DNA from: Grimontia indica
GTDB lineage: Bacteria > Pseudomonadota > Gammaproteobacteria > Enterobacterales > Vibrionaceae
NCBI RefSeq assembly: GCF_000333895.2
Contig: NZ_ANFM02000027.1
Location: 1 to 64,000, forward strand
Length of the DNA: 64,000 nucleotides
Direction of reading: 5' to 3'
The translations under genes were made by a program, and so were the position numbers. The notes beneath the pieces were generated by a model. The model saw nothing but the letters and a program-made list of their open reading frames with translations, was not told the DNA's origin and did no database searches. Positions 1 to 10,600 of the stretch are shown one piece after another. Position 1 is the stretch's first letter. Each line of letters begins with the position of its first letter.

Positions 1-168
1 ACAACAAAGAGCACGACGTCAGTCAACTCGCCCGAAGGGAGGCCCTCAATGCGCCCACTTCATCGTTAAATTCCACGGAAATAGAACGACTATTCCTCGC
101 GAAATTTGCCTTGAATTGAACGCATTGAGGGCCTCTGAATGCGAGCATCTTCAGGTAGTTTGGGTATA
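1..168. repeat. Interspersed repeat, right part (left end outside window)
   Basis: These bases align without gaps to 50041-50208, with 9 mismatches in 168 positions. The right terminal repeat ends at 168 (GCATCTTCAGG...TTTGGGTATA). The matching full copy at 49943-50208 is 266 bp, so about 98 bp of this copy lie left of the window. An internal inverted repeat pairs 41-53 with 121-133 perfectly. The element carries no plausible gene; a 63-codon frame inside it is incidental. It ends 54 bp before the start of the next gene and may contribute to that gene's leader. Confidence 0.85.
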
Positions 169-222
169 TACCCTTGCAGACTGGTATGCCGATTTTTGTA
201 AGGGGTAAAAAGGGAGTTCACC

Positions 223-864
223 ATGACCGATAAAATCAAAATCGACATTGTATCTGACGTAGTATGCCCGTGGTGCATCATCGGCTACAAACGCCTAGAG
301 AGAGCTATCGATGAGCTGGGTATGCAGGATGTTATCGAGCTTGAATGGCAACCGTTCCAACTCAATCCTCATGTGGGGCCGGAAGGTGAGAATTTGCGAG
401 AGCATTTGATGGGTAAATACGGTATCAGTCGTGAAGACAGTGACCGGAACCGCCAAAATTTGACGCAATTGGGTCAAGAGCTTGGCTTCCAATTTTCATT
501 CTTCGATGAGATGAAAACCCTGAACACCCGCGATGCGCATATTCTTTTGGAATACGCAAAAGAAAAGGGGAAGCAAACGGCACTCAAGCTGCGTTTGTTT
601 GATGCTTACTTTTCTGAGAAGCAGGACATTTCGAACCGAGATATTTTGGCGAAACTGCTTGAAAAAGTGGGTCTAAGTGTCGAAGAGGGCATGGCCAAAC
701 TAGAAGACACCAAAGCAGCCAAGATCTTCGACGACACTCAGAATTACTGGCGTGGCCTTGGTGTTTCCTCTGTTCCAACGATCGTTTTCAATCGAGAAAG
801 TGCAGTGACAGGCGCTCAACCTGTCGACGTGCTAAAGCAGATATTGAAAGAATTGGATTCTTAA
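223..864 (+). CDS. DsbA-family oxidoreductase (FrnE-like)
   Basis: The 213-residue protein has a thioredoxin-like fold of the DsbA/FrnE/2-hydroxychromene-2-carboxylate isomerase superfamily. The redox motif CPWC is at residues 15-18 near the N-terminus, as in FrnE-type proteins. A conserved SVPT segment near residue 185 supplies the cis-proline loop expected opposite the active site. There is no signal peptide, so a cytoplasmic thiol-disulfide role is more likely than periplasmic folding. The ATG is preceded by GGGAG at 211-215, which fits the start. It stands alone, between the repeat and an LtrA-family gene. The substrate cannot be told from sequence. Confidence 0.9.
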   Translation: MTDKIKIDIVSDVVCPWCIIGYKRLERAIDELGMQDVIELEWQPFQLNPHVGPEGENLREHLMGKYGISREDSDRNRQNLTQLGQELGFQFSFFDEMKTLNTRDAHILLEYAKEKGKQTALKLRLFDAYFSEKQDISNRDILAKLLEKVGLSVEEGMAKLEDTKAAKIFDDTQNYWRGLGVSSVPTIVFNRESAVTGAQPVDVLKQILKELDS

Positions 865-933
865 TATTGAGAAAGTCGACACATAGATCGTTCATTAGAA
901 TGCTCTGAATTTTAATATGACACGGATGTGATT

Positions 934-2160
934 ATGAGTCTGTCAGACCACCCTCTCTGGCGTAAGCCCCAGCATCACTTAGACAGCGAAAAATCCAGCG
1001 ATCACGTTCACTGGCTTGAGCTGTTCTATGACTTGGTGCATGTGGTTTCTATCTTCGTTCTGGGCAATTACCTAAGCCATCATCTTAGTGTGGAAGGCTT
1101 TGCCATCTTCGCCATGCTGTTTGTGGTGGTGTGGTTCGCCTGGTTCGATCTCAGCCTGTTTAACTCGCTGTACGTGAGTACAGATATTCGCCACCGATTG
1201 GTGATGGCAGCACAGATCCTAACGGTGATGTTGATGACCTCGTCAATCCATTCGATTGACCACGGTGGCTGGGCGTTTTTTGCTGTCGGCTATGCCCTGA
1301 ACAGATTGATCATCGCCTATCTCTATCGCCGGGCAAGGAAAGTAGGAGATTCTGAATCCTCACTACCCTGTAAAATGTCCCGTAACTACGGAATTGCTTC
1401 CGCCATTTTTGCAGTGAGTGCTTTCCTTCCTCAGCCTTACGGTTACATCTTGTTTGGCATTGGTATGGTGGTGATCTGGGCGCTGTTTGTCATGCCAAAG
1501 ATTGGCATTGTTCGACATGAACGTCTGGTACCGAGATTGGGTCACATGGCAGAGCGTTTTGCCCTGTTGCTGCTGATTGTCGTCGGTGAAGGCTTTTTCA
1601 AACTGATCATCACCTTGTCTGAATACGGCGTCTCCAACGTGTCGCCAGATGTATTTGTTAACTACATTATCGGTGGTTTCTCATTGCTGGTGATGTGTTG
1701 GATTTACTTTGATTTTGCAGGTAACGGAAAACCACGAAGCACAGATCCAAAAACCATGATGCAGTGGACGTTATCTCACCTCTTGCTCATGTTGTCTGCG
1801 GTATGTGTGGGTGTGGCTTTGTCTGCTGAAGTGAAGGTGGGCTTCTGGGATCACTACCCGTTCAAGTATGCAGTCATTGGCTGTCTTGGTCTGGCTGGCT
1901 ATCTCTATGCGTTGCTTCTTATTCAGAATGTGATTGAAGAGCGTACGGCACACCAATTTGCGACCGCTAAAATCCGCATGGTGGGCATTGGCCTATCCTT
2001 TGTGGCGCTAGCGATTGTCGCTTTTGTTCCGGCACTCATCGGCAACTTCGTTTGGGGTGCAGCACTGATTTCTCAGGCGGTGATCCCAATGCGAAATGCT
2101 TATGTCGCGATATCAGCGGCCGATACGCAAGCCAAAACTGAAGTGGAAGATGCGGGTTAA
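934..2160 (+). CDS. LtrA-family integral membrane protein
   Basis: This is a hydrophobic protein of 408 residues with about ten to twelve membrane segments. The N-terminal HWLELFYDLV stretch is the hallmark of the bacterial low temperature requirement A (LtrA) family, named from a Listeria gene needed for growth in the cold. The biochemical role of the family is not established. I chose the ATG at 934; a GTG at 928 in the same frame is possible but has a worse-placed ribosome site. The stop codon overlaps the start of the following channel gene by one base (TAATG), so the two are probably translated in a coupled way. Confidence 0.85.
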   Translation: MSLSDHPLWRKPQHHLDSEKSSDHVHWLELFYDLVHVVSIFVLGNYLSHHLSVEGFAIFAMLFVVVWFAWFDLSLFNSLYVSTDIRHRLVMAAQILTVMLMTSSIHSIDHGGWAFFAVGYALNRLIIAYLYRRARKVGDSESSLPCKMSRNYGIASAIFAVSAFLPQPYGYILFGIGMVVIWALFVMPKIGIVRHERLVPRLGHMAERFALLLLIVVGEGFFKLIITLSEYGVSNVSPDVFVNYIIGGFSLLVMCWIYFDFAGNGKPRSTDPKTMMQWTLSHLLLMLSAVCVGVALSAEVKVGFWDHYPFKYAVIGCLGLAGYLYALLLIQNVIEERTAHQFATAKIRMVGIGLSFVALAIVAFVPALIGNFVWGAALISQAVIPMRNAYVAISAADTQAKTEVEDAG

Positions 2161-2909
2161 TGCAGGTGCAAGCGGTCGACAAAAAGCTGCCGGAATCCAT
2201 CACGCCTTTTCAAATCGCGGTGCTGGTGCTTTCTGTATTTGTCGTGCTTTCGCTGATGGTGGAAATTCTGTTCCCACTCTCTGCTGAAACGCGACAGATC
2301 CTGCTATATGTAGACACCCTGATCTGCGGGGTGTTCTTCATCGATTTCGTTCAACAGTTCCGCGCAGCAGAATCCAAGCTGCAATATATGAAATGGGGAT
2401 GGCTGGATTTGATTTCCTGCATTCCTTTGATGGACGTGAACCAATTTGCCCGTATTCTTCGTGTGGTGCGTCTGGTTAGGGCCATCAAGTCGATATCCAT
2501 GATTACCCATGCCATCAGTGAAAATAAAGCGTCGTCCTCACTCCATTTTCTGATTGCGACTTCGCTGATCATGATGGTGTTTGGTTCTATCTACGTGCTT
2601 TCTCTTGAGCGCGGCATGCCGGGCGCAAACATCCAGACGGCGGCAGACGCATTTTGGTGGACTTTCATTACCATCACGACCGTAGGTTATGGCGATTTCT
2701 ATCCCGTGACTTTCGAAGGAAGAATTGTCGCCATTATGCTGATCACTATGGGGGTGGGCATGTTTGGCAGCTTTACCGCGGTGTTTGCTTCTTGGCTGAT
2801 TGCTGAGCCGAAGGACAACAACTCGCCGGCATTGGAAGCTGAAGTGCAATCACTGCGAAAAGAAATTCAGGAGCTAAAAGCGCTGCTGAAAGACAACAAA
2901 GGCGTCTAA
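2160..2909 (+). CDS. Voltage-sensor-type potassium channel subunit
   Basis: The 249-residue protein belongs to the six-segment ion transport family. A basic S4-like segment (RILRVVRLVRAIKS, near residues 98-112) has arginines spaced every three residues, as in voltage sensors. The selectivity filter TVGYGD is at 174-179, which indicates K+ selectivity. After the last membrane helix, the C-terminal 30 residues form a heptad-like LEAEVQSLRKEIQELKALL coiled coil that could tetramerise the channel. It overlaps the preceding LtrA gene by one base and ends inside a terminator hairpin. The overlap with LtrA suggests the two act or are expressed together, but I know of no proven link. Confidence 0.9.
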   Translation: MQVQAVDKKLPESITPFQIAVLVLSVFVVLSLMVEILFPLSAETRQILLYVDTLICGVFFIDFVQQFRAAESKLQYMKWGWLDLISCIPLMDVNQFARILRVVRLVRAIKSISMITHAISENKASSSLHFLIATSLIMMVFGSIYVLSLERGMPGANIQTAADAFWWTFITITTVGYGDFYPVTFEGRIVAIMLITMGVGMFGSFTAVFASWLIAEPKDNNSPALEAEVQSLRKEIQELKALLKDNKGV

Positions 2910-2927
2910 CCAGACGCCTTTATTTTT
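2898..2927 (+). terminator. Rho-independent terminator after the K+ channel gene
   Basis: A perfect 10-bp stem (AAAGGCGTCT / AGACGCCTTT, arms 2898-2907 and 2912-2921) with a 4-base loop is followed by ATTTTT. The left arm contains the end of the channel gene and its stop codon. Read from the other strand it may also stop the convergent LysE gene, though the T run there is poor. Confidence 0.85.
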
Positions 2928-2944
2928 CGTGTAAACAGCCCTTC

Positions 2945-3571
2945 TTATCGTTGGGTCAGTGCCAACTTGATACCCAGCCCGACAAACAAGGTTCCCGTTA
3001 CCCGGTTAAACCAGCGGATAAATGCAAGCTTTGCCAAGGTTTGCTTCATCAACTTTGCCGCACCACCATAAAACATCAAAGAGCCAAAAGAGATCGCCAT
3101 AAAGCTCAGCGTCATGATGAAAAACTGCGGTGCGACAGGCGCGTTGGTATCCAGAAACTGCGGAAAGAACGAAGCAAAAAAGACGATGGCTTTAGGGTTG
3201 GTTATCGCCAGTAGCACACTTTCGCCAAAGTAATGGTGATAGCGCTTATTCGGTTTTTCACCCTCTTCAACTTTTGAATTGCCTATTCGACTTGAGCGAA
3301 AAATCTTGATGCCAAGGTAGATGAGATAAATGGCGCCTATGGCTTTAAAGACAGTAAAGACGAGGGAGGATGTCATCAAGAGTGCGCCCAAGCCAAGCAT
3401 AGACACCACCGAGAGAATGAACAGCCCGACGATATTGGCAAAGCTTGAGGTGGCAACCACTGACATTTTTCCCGCGAGACCATTACGGATGGCCAGCAAA
3501 ATAGCGGGCCCCGGGCTGGTGACATAGAAAAATGAAACGAAAAGATAAAGCAGAAAAGTCTCTAGCTGCAT
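2945..3571 (-). CDS. LysE/RhtB-family amino acid exporter
   Basis: A 208-residue inner-membrane protein with about six hydrophobic segments. The N-terminal region carries the SPGPA motif typical of LysE/RhtB exporters, which pump out amino acids such as lysine, threonine or homoserine lactone-like compounds using the proton gradient. The ATG at 3571 has GGGAG 11 bases upstream. A GTG at 3580 lies too close to that site, so the shorter start is preferred. A GNAT acetyltransferase gene lies just upstream on the same strand and may share its transcript. The substrate is not predictable here. Confidence 0.9.
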   Translation of the reverse strand: MQLETFLLYLFVSFFYVTSPGPAILLAIRNGLAGKMSVVATSSFANIVGLFILSVVSMLGLGALLMTSSLVFTVFKAIGAIYLIYLGIKIFRSSRIGNSKVEEGEKPNKRYHHYFGESVLLAITNPKAIVFFASFFPQFLDTNAPVAPQFFIMTLSFMAISFGSLMFYGGAAKLMKQTLAKLAFIRWFNRVTGTLFVGLGIKLALTQR

Positions 3572-3603
3572 GAAAAGCACTACTCCCTATGCGCTGGCAG
3601 GCT

Positions 3604-4062
3604 TTACAGATCCAGGTAAAGCCTCAACATGTCTTTATGTTGCACCCCATTTTCCCAAATGGGCTCATCATAGTTGTCTAAAAAATGGTCTTTGACAACA
3701 TCAAATACCCGAAAGCCCATTCGCTGGTAGAAAGTGAGTTGATAACCAAACGTACCCGTACCCAATTCCAGCCTTTTCATGTCTTTGGCACGAACGAACT
3801 GGATCATGTATCGAAGCAGTTGTGTGCCACAGCCTTTGCCCTGAAAGTCAGGGGAAACAGCAATGTTAAATAGCTCCGCACGTTGGTTACCGATAGGCTT
3901 GACCACACATGCTGCGACCACATTGTCATCGGATGTTGCAATGACACACCATGAATCAAGTAGATAAGAGGCGATGCTGGATGCTGATGGATCCGCTTCG
4001 AGGAGCAGTGACGCAGGAATATGTTGGGGTGTCACTTCGCTGAAAGAGATATTAGCAGGCAT
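3604..4062 (-). CDS. GNAT-family N-acetyltransferase
   Basis: The 152-residue protein shows the GNAT core. The acetyl-CoA pyrophosphate loop appears as VSPDFQGKGCGTQLL, matching the Q/R-x-x-G-x-G/A signature. A C-terminal FYQRMGF segment is the usual beta-strand/helix 4 region. It should transfer an acetyl group from acetyl-CoA to an amine, with unknown acceptor. It is 32 bases upstream of the LysE gene on the same strand, so the two may be co-transcribed. The start ATG has AAGG about ten bases upstream. Confidence 0.88.
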   Translation of the reverse strand: MPANISFSEVTPQHIPASLLLEADPSASSIASYLLDSWCVIATSDDNVVAACVVKPIGNQRAELFNIAVSPDFQGKGCGTQLLRYMIQFVRAKDMKRLELGTGTFGYQLTFYQRMGFRVFDVVKDHFLDNYDEPIWENGVQHKDMLRLYLDL

Positions 4063-4150
4063 CTGATAGATACCTTTTCATAGTAATTTTAAAAGTCGTA
4101 GAAAAAAGCATAAATATCCTTTTTGTCGAGCATGGCTCTGTCCTTTGGGC

Positions 4151-4562
4151 TTATCCATCACCAGATAGGACTGCGTAGAGCGGCTCACCGGTTTTCGCGC
4201 AACGAAATTCGACCGTATTCCCCTATGGGACGCTGAAGGAAAGAGTCTTGCCAACACTTTCTGAACGATAGCGAGCGGTGAATTCAACATGTTCAACACC
4301 GTGTTGGTTTAGATGCGCGATAATGTTGTCTTCGTCCAGTGGAGAAATCAGTAGGCAAAGATGGTCAACACTATTCTCCATCTCTGTTGGTTCTCCACCA
4401 CCTCGTCATCCCAGTTGACTATGAATATTGACAATATCAATCAAGGGATTGCCCTCGCGCAATTTGGTCAGCAAACCACGGAAGGCCAGTATAAAATGCG
4501 ATCATGCTCTTGCGTTTGTCAGTTCTGAGAACCAGATGATCTATGCCCAGAATGTTAAGCAT
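4151..4562 (-). pseudogene. Decayed VOC-family (glyoxalase-fold) gene
   Basis: Reading the minus strand from an ATG at 4562 with a perfect AGGAGG site gives MLNILGIDHLVLRTD and then MIAFYT, the start of a VOC/glyoxalase-fold protein. The frame is then lost. The continuation KLREGNPLIDIVNIHSQLG is found in the next frame, followed by an in-frame TGA. The same frame goes on with NSVDHLCLLI and HGVEHVEFTARY, meets a TAG, and a second shift restores GNTVEFRCAKTGEPLY up to a TAA at 4151-4153. Joined together these pieces give about 137 residues, the usual family length. Two frameshifts and at least one internal stop make a functional product unlikely unless there are base errors. Confidence 0.85.
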
Positions 4563-4621
4563 GATTCCTCCTGAATGCGGTGACGCGACGTGTGCCTCGA
4601 AATATGGACTTTTTGCGCGGA

Positions 4622-4915
4622 TTACAGAGACGTAATGGGCAAGCTGCGGCGACGTGCTTTGGATTTGTACCATGCTTCTTTTAAGTACCATCCAAGTGTA
4701 CTAAGGAGTACAGATAGGGTGGTGAACATCAGTATTTGCGTTGGAAATTGGAGGAAAAATGCTTCAACGCCTGAAGTGGGTTCGTAAAGGAACAGCGAAG
4801 CCAGACGCGATGACAACAGAACGATGGTAAGGAACAAAGCGGTACGGACGATATAAGAGAACTTTCCATAGCGGCGTTCTTCTCCCCATCGATAAAAGCG
4901 TTTGTCGGGTCCCAT
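4622..4915 (-). CDS. Small membrane protein of unknown function
   Basis: I do not recognise a family. The 97-residue frame encodes a basic N-terminus, two hydrophobic segments (roughly residues 24-45 and 56-78) and a strongly basic tail (KSKARRR). This is the pattern of a two-pass inner-membrane protein with both ends in the cytoplasm. A GGA-containing site precedes the ATG at 4915. It lies just upstream of the VOC pseudogene on the same strand. Coding status rests on composition and topology only. Confidence 0.6.
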   Translation of the reverse strand: MGPDKRFYRWGEERRYGKFSYIVRTALFLTIVLLSSRLASLFLYEPTSGVEAFFLQFPTQILMFTTLSVLLSTLGWYLKEAWYKSKARRRSLPITSL

Positions 4916-5007
4916 ATTCGTTCCGTATGTTCAACTAAAACATTGATGCGGAAGAATAAAACGAACCTTAAAATTATTGCATTGCGAGTTGTAAATTTGC
5001 GAGTGAC

Positions 5008-5835
5008 TCAACGGGACGCTCGGTTAAAAAAGCGCGGTGCATCCTGCCTTGGGAGATGAGCGAGGTTTAGGTTGGCTTCAATCGCGGTGTTGACCGCCAG
5101 AGAAGTGGGTGTGCCGAGCGTGATCAGTGTGGCTACACCAGATAACACCGCTTTTTGCACCAATTCGATGCTGCAACGACTGGTGACCAGTAAGGCTTGA
5201 GTCGGTGCCAGCGCTTTGTTGCGGATTGCCGTTCCCAGCGTTTTATCCAGCGCATTATGGCGGCCAATATCTTCCCGGCACAGCAAAATCTCGCCTTGTT
5301 CATTGACCAACATCGCTGCGTGAATGGCACCGCTTATATGCCCTAAAGACTGCCACTGACGGAGAGACTCCCTAAGCTTGAGGATGCTGCCGTTGCTGAG
5401 GGTATCGATATATGGCAAGGGTTCAAATGTCGGAATGGCGTGTTCGAGAGATTCAGTACCGCAAATCCCACACCCTGTGCGACCAGCCAAATGACGCTTT
5501 GTGAGGGAAAGTCTCGCCTGTGCGCGGTTGGCAAGCTGCACATTCGCAATCAGCGCGTCGTCTTTCTGTTCGATGTTGATGTCGTGAATTTCGCTGCCAC
5601 TTCGGATAATCCGCTCACTGAAAGAAAAACCATAAATGAAATCTTCAATATCCTGAGGTGTCACCATCATCACTGCATGGCTGACGCCGTTGTAGCTGAT
5701 GGCCAGTGGCGTTTCAGTTGGCAGGGTTGCAAACGAAGTGACCTGACTCTCGTCATCAATGTAATGATGCAGCGAGTGGGGAGGAATTGGCGCATCCGGC
5801 TGCGCTTCGTCATCTTTCATTTTGCGATTGGTCAT
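5008..5835 (-). CDS. fdhD: Formate dehydrogenase accessory sulfurtransferase FdhD
   Basis: The 275-residue protein matches FdhD, which passes sulfur from the cysteine desulfurase IscS to the molybdenum cofactor and so activates formate dehydrogenases. The catalytic CGxCG loop is present as GCGICG with cysteines 122 and 125. The downstream EDIGRHNALDK segment, typical of the family, is also intact. It acts in the cytoplasm. It is divergent from the sarcosine oxidase operon across 266 bp. Sarcosine demethylation can yield formaldehyde and then formate, so the pairing is metabolically reasonable, but that link is inference. No formate dehydrogenase gene is in the window. Confidence 0.95.
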   Translation of the reverse strand: MTNRKMKDDEAQPDAPIPPHSLHHYIDDESQVTSFATLPTETPLAISYNGVSHAVMMVTPQDIEDFIYGFSFSERIIRSGSEIHDINIEQKDDALIANVQLANRAQARLSLTKRHLAGRTGCGICGTESLEHAIPTFEPLPYIDTLSNGSILKLRESLRQWQSLGHISGAIHAAMLVNEQGEILLCREDIGRHNALDKTLGTAIRNKALAPTQALLVTSRCSIELVQKAVLSGVATLITLGTPTSLAVNTAIEANLNLAHLPRQDAPRFFNRASR

Positions 5836-6101
5836 TCTCAGCCCTGAGCGGTGTGTATGTCACGAAGCATAGTGCCAACCAGTTTAACGCGTTGCCCCAA
5901 AGTGTAAAAAAGGTGATGTCACACTTTGTCGCAAACGCATTTCGGGCGGGCGCATTTGCACATTTCCCAGTGAGATCACCGCTTTACCATGCCTTTATAC
6001 GGTGGCGTTTTTCCGCCTGACAGCAATGAAAAGACTACACTTTTTAGTGCCGTGACAAATTCAGTGACGGCGTTAGATTTTCCGGAATTCAGGACAATGG
6101 A

Positions 6102-7352
6102 ATGACAGATTACTCAGGATTCGGGCTGTTTAAACACGCGCTCACTTTCCATGAAAACTGGCAACGGGCATGGCGAAACCCGACGCCGAAACCTCTTTAT
6201 GACGTGATCATTGTTGGCGGCGGTGGCCATGGTTTGGCAACGGCTTACTATCTCGCCAAGGAATGTGGCGTTAAGAATGTTGCGGTGGTGGAAAAAGGCT
6301 GGCTTGGTGGCGGTAACACCGCACGAAACACCACGATTGTGCGTTCCAATTATTTGTGGGATGAAGCCGCACACCTTTACGAACACTCTCTCAAACTTTG
6401 GGAAGGCCTTTCCCAGGAGCTCAATTTCAACCTGATGTTCAGTCAACGTGGCGTGTTGAACTTGGGGCACAACCTTCAGGATATGCGTGATATTGAGCGT
6501 CGTGTGAGCGCAAACCGACTAAACGGTATCGACAGTGAAGTATTGGATACCCGAGGCGTACAAGAATTGGTGCCACTTCTTGATTGCTCTGACAATGCCC
6601 GCTACCCGGTCTTGGGGGCGAGTTGGCAGCCAAGGGGCGGCGTGGCGCGACACGACGCTGTTGCCTGGGGTTATGCCCGAGCCGCCGATCAACTGGGTGT
6701 GGATTTAATCCAACAAACGGAAGTGACCGGTCTTCGTATTGAAGACGGTAAAGTGAAAGGTGTAGAAACCTCTCGCGGGTTTATCGGCGGGGAAAAAGTG
6801 GGTTGTGTGGTTGCAGGTAACTCGGGTGAGTTAGCACGAATGGCGGGAATGACCATGCCACTGGAATCCCACCCCTTGCAGGCCATGGTATCTGAGCCAG
6901 TGAAGCCATGTATCGACACTGTCATCATGTCTAACGCTGTTCATGGCTACATCAGCCAGTCAGACAAAGGCGACTTGGTGATTGGGGCGGGTATCGACAG
7001 CTATAACGGCTTCGGTCAGCGCGGCTCTTTCCCTGTTATCGAACACACGATTTCAGCAATCATCGAGATGTTCCCTTTCCTCAGCCGTGTGCGAATGAAC
7101 CGTCACTGGGGTGGGATTGTCGATACCTGTCCCGATGCTTGTCCCATCATCAGTAAAACGGACATTCAAGGGCTCTACTTCAACTGTGGTTGGGGGACTG
7201 GGGGCTTTAAAGCCACACCGGGTTCAGGTCATGTGTTTGCTCACACTATCGCGAACGATTCGCCGCACCCTATCGCGGCACCATTCAACCTCAACCGTTT
7301 TGTCACGGGCCATTTGATTGACGAACACGGCGCTGCCGGTGTTGCGCATTAG
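6102..7352 (+). CDS. soxB: Sarcosine oxidase beta subunit
   Basis: The 416-residue flavoprotein belongs to the DAO family. The N-terminal dinucleotide-binding loop is [10 protein letters not shown] (residues 35-44). It should be the subunit of heterotetrameric sarcosine oxidase that oxidises sarcosine (N-methylglycine) to glycine. His184 in the RGGVARHD segment corresponds by position to the histidine that carries covalent FMN in the Corynebacterium enzyme; this assignment is inference. The length fits the family. It is the first gene of soxB-soxD-soxA, with AGGA before the ATG and a 30-base gap to soxD. Confidence 0.95.
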   Translation: MTDYSGFGLFKHALTFHENWQRAWRNPTPKPLYDVIIVGGGGHGLATAYYLAKECGVKNVAVVEKGWLGGGNTARNTTIVRSNYLWDEAAHLYEHSLKLWEGLSQELNFNLMFSQRGVLNLGHNLQDMRDIERRVSANRLNGIDSEVLDTRGVQELVPLLDCSDNARYPVLGASWQPRGGVARHDAVAWGYARAADQLGVDLIQQTEVTGLRIEDGKVKGVETSRGFIGGEKVGCVVAGNSGELARMAGMTMPLESHPLQAMVSEPVKPCIDTVIMSNAVHGYISQSDKGDLVIGAGIDSYNGFGQRGSFPVIEHTISAIIEMFPFLSRVRMNRHWGGIVDTCPDACPIISKTDIQGLYFNCGWGTGGFKATPGSGHVFAHTIANDSPHPIAAPFNLNRFVTGHLIDEHGAAGVAH

Positions 7353-7382
7353 GGTCAACAGACCATAGGGAAAGGAACGCAG

Positions 7383-7679
7383 ATGCTACGGATTTATTGC
7401 CCTTACTGTGAAGAATACAGAGAAGAAGACGAATTCAGCTATGGCGGTGAAGCGCACATTGTTCGTCCGCTCGAGCCCGAAGCCCTGAGCGATAAAGAAT
7501 GGGGTCATTACCTGTTCCATCGCAAGAACATTAAGGGGAGCCACCGAGAAATGTGGTATCACGCTGCGGGCTGTCGCAAGTTCTTTAACGTTCAGCGCAA
7601 CACAGTGACTTACAAGATTGAAGCGGTATACAAAATCGGTGAGTCCGCTCCCGAGGAAAATGGGGAGGCGGGTGCATGA
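7383..7679 (+). CDS. soxD: Sarcosine oxidase delta subunit
   Basis: This 98-residue protein is the small zinc-binding delta subunit of heterotetrameric sarcosine oxidase. The N-terminal CPYC (Cys6, Cys9) and the later YHAAGC (His60, Cys64) supply the metal ligands seen in the family. AAGGA precedes the ATG. Its last codons overlap the start of soxA by four bases (ATGA), so the two are translationally coupled. Confidence 0.95.
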   Translation: MLRIYCPYCEEYREEDEFSYGGEAHIVRPLEPEALSDKEWGHYLFHRKNIKGSHREMWYHAAGCRKFFNVQRNTVTYKIEAVYKIGESAPEENGEAGA

Positions 7680-10600
7680 GTCAGATTAACCGTTTAAGTG
7701 AAGGCGGGCGTATCGACCGCAATTCCTCTTTCACATTTACTTTTGAAGGCAAAGTGTATCAGGGCCATAAAGGCGACACCTTGGCCTCTGCACTGCTTGC
7801 TAACGGCGTGAAAGTCGTGGGGCGCAGTTTCAAATATCACCGTCCCCGTGGCATTTTGGGGGCAGGTGCGGAAGAGCCGAACGCGATTTTGCAGCTTGGT
7901 TCGAACGAAGCGACCTCTTTGCCAAATCAGCGCGCGACACAGACTGAGCTTTATGATGGCCTTACTGCCCGCGTTGCCAATGCCTGGCCAAGCCTGGATA
8001 AAGACTTTCTTTCCGTTGTGGGAAAAATTGGCGGTGCAATGATGCCTGCCGGCTTCTACTACAAGACTTTCATGTATCCGGAATCCCTTTGGCCAACCTA
8101 CGAAAAGCAAATTCGAAAGGCGGCGGGGTTGGGTGAAATTCCACGCGCAAACGATCCGGACCAGTACGATCACATGCATCAGCATTGCGAAGTGCTGATT
8201 GTTGGTGGTGGTGCTGCAGGCCTGGCAGCGGCAAGACAGTTTCTGGGTTTAGGCCAGCGCGTGATCCTGGTGGATGAACAGTCAGAATTTGGCGGAAGCC
8301 TGCTGCATTGCCGCGAGAAGATAAACGGCAACCCTGCAACCCAATGGGTCGCTGAAACCGTGGAGCATCTGGAGGCTGACCATAACTTTATGCTGCTGCC
8401 AAGAAGCACCGCGTTTGGTTACTACGACCACAACTTTGTGGGCGTCGTAGAAAGGCTCACCGATCACTTGGGCGAAGACGTTAACGGTGTTCGCCAGCGC
8501 ATCCATCACATCCGCGCTGAGCATGTTTTGCTGGCAACGGGTGCGATTGAACGTCCGCTGGTATTTGGTAACAACGATTTGCCAGGCAGTATGCTGGCAT
8601 CGGCGGTACAGATTTATCTCCGTCGCTATGCAGTTGCACCGGGCAATGAGCTGATACTGATGACCACCAATGACGAAGCCTATGACGCGGCGATTGAGTG
8701 GCACAACAGTGGCAAAACCGTGGTCGCGATTGTGGATACACGTTCCTTCTCTGATGGCGAGCGGGTCAAAGAAGCCAAGGCTTTAGGAATCTCTGTCTTG
8801 CATGGTCATGCCGTGACCAGCCTTCAAGGTAGCAGCCATGTCACTGGTGCGGAAGTAGCTCCTATCGACCGTGATGGGAAGAGCGTCACGGGCACGATGA
8901 GAGTCATCAGCTGTGACACGGTAGCCACCAGCGGAGGTTGGAGCCCGGCGCTGCATCTCAGTTGCCACACGGGCGGTCGTCCTAGTTGGCGTGATGATAT
9001 AGCGGGATTCGTGCCTTCAAATACTGTTGAAGGAATGGATTACGCAGGCGCTGTCAATGGTGAGAGTGCGTTGCTGGAAGTGATTCAGGACGGGGCAGCC
9101 AAAGCCAAAGCCATTGCAGACGCATTGGGCTCAGAGCTCGCCGAAACGACAGTTCCTGTCGTGGACACATTGCAAACCGATTCTGCTATGGCGATGTACT
9201 TGGTGCCTTACCGTTTACCGGTCAGCCGCGCGCCAAAACAGTTTGTGGACTTTCAGAATGATGTTACTGCTGCGGGTATCGAGCTGGCAGTTCGAGAAGG
9301 TTACGAATCCATAGAGCATATCAAACGCTACACCGCGATGGGCTTTGGTACTGATCAGGGGAAAACGGGCAATATCAACGGTATGGCTATTGCTGCCAAT
9401 GCAATGGGTAAATCCATTGCTGAAACCGGGACCACCATTTTCCGCCCAATGTACACGCCAGTGACCTTTGGTGCATTGGCAGGGCAGCATGTCGGCAAAC
9501 TGTTCGATCCGGCGCGTTATACCGCGATGCACGAATGGCATGTCAAAGAAGGCGCGTTGTTTGAAAACGTTGGCCAATGGAAGCGCCCTTGGTATTACCC
9601 GAAGAACGGCGAAACCATGGATGAGGCTTTGGCACGAGAGTGTAAGGCAACCCGCGAAAGTGTCGGTATTCTGGATGCATCCACACTCGGTAAAATCGAC
9701 ATTCAGGGTAAAGATGCCCGCGAATTCCTGAACCGCATTTATACCAATGGCTGGGACAAACTGGCACCGGGACGTTGCCGCTATGGCCTGATGTGTCACG
9801 AAGACGGCATGGTGTTTGATGATGGCGTGACATCCTGTATTTCAGACTCTCACTTCATCATGACAACTACATCAGGCGGTGCAGCGGGTGTGCTGCAATG
9901 GCTGGAAGTGTGGCACCAGACCGAATGGCCAGAGCTTGAAGTTTACTTCACCAGTGTGACGGACCAATGGGCGACGATGACGATTTCCGGTCCAAATTGC
10001 CGCAATGTGCTGCGTCAGTTGGTTGGCGATGAAGATGTCTCTGAAGAGGCTATGCCGTTCATGAGCTGGAAGCCGATGAAGGTGGCTGGCGTGGATGCAC
10101 GCGTTTTCCGCATCAGTTTCACGGGCGAGCTATCGTTCGAAATTAATGTGAATGCGAACTACGGCCTTTACGTGTGGGAACAGGTGATGAAAGCGGGTGA
10201 AGCCTACAACATCACCCCTTACGGCACGGAAACCATGCACATTCTGCGTGCAGAGAAAGGCTTTATTATCGTGGGGCAGGATACTGATGGCTCGGTGACG
10301 CCTCAGGATCTCAATATGGGTTGGATTACTGGTAAGCAGAAAACCTACAGCTTCTTGGGTCGTCGATCCTGGTCACGGGAGGACACTGTCCGAACTGACA
10401 GGAAACAGCTGGTGGGCCTGAAATGCGTGGAGTCACACAAGGTTATTCCAGAAGGGGCGCAGGCAGTCGATAACCCTGACCAACCAGTCCCAATGACCAT
10501 GGTGGGGCATGTCACCTCTTCATACTTCAGTGCCGTATTGGGGCATTCCATCGCTTTCGGTCTCATAAAAGATGGTCTTAACCGAATGGGGGAGTATGTT

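Noticed and set aside
4078-4299. 73-codon minus-strand frame
   Set aside because: It is an out-of-frame part of the VOC pseudogene; the meaningful residues are in other frames.
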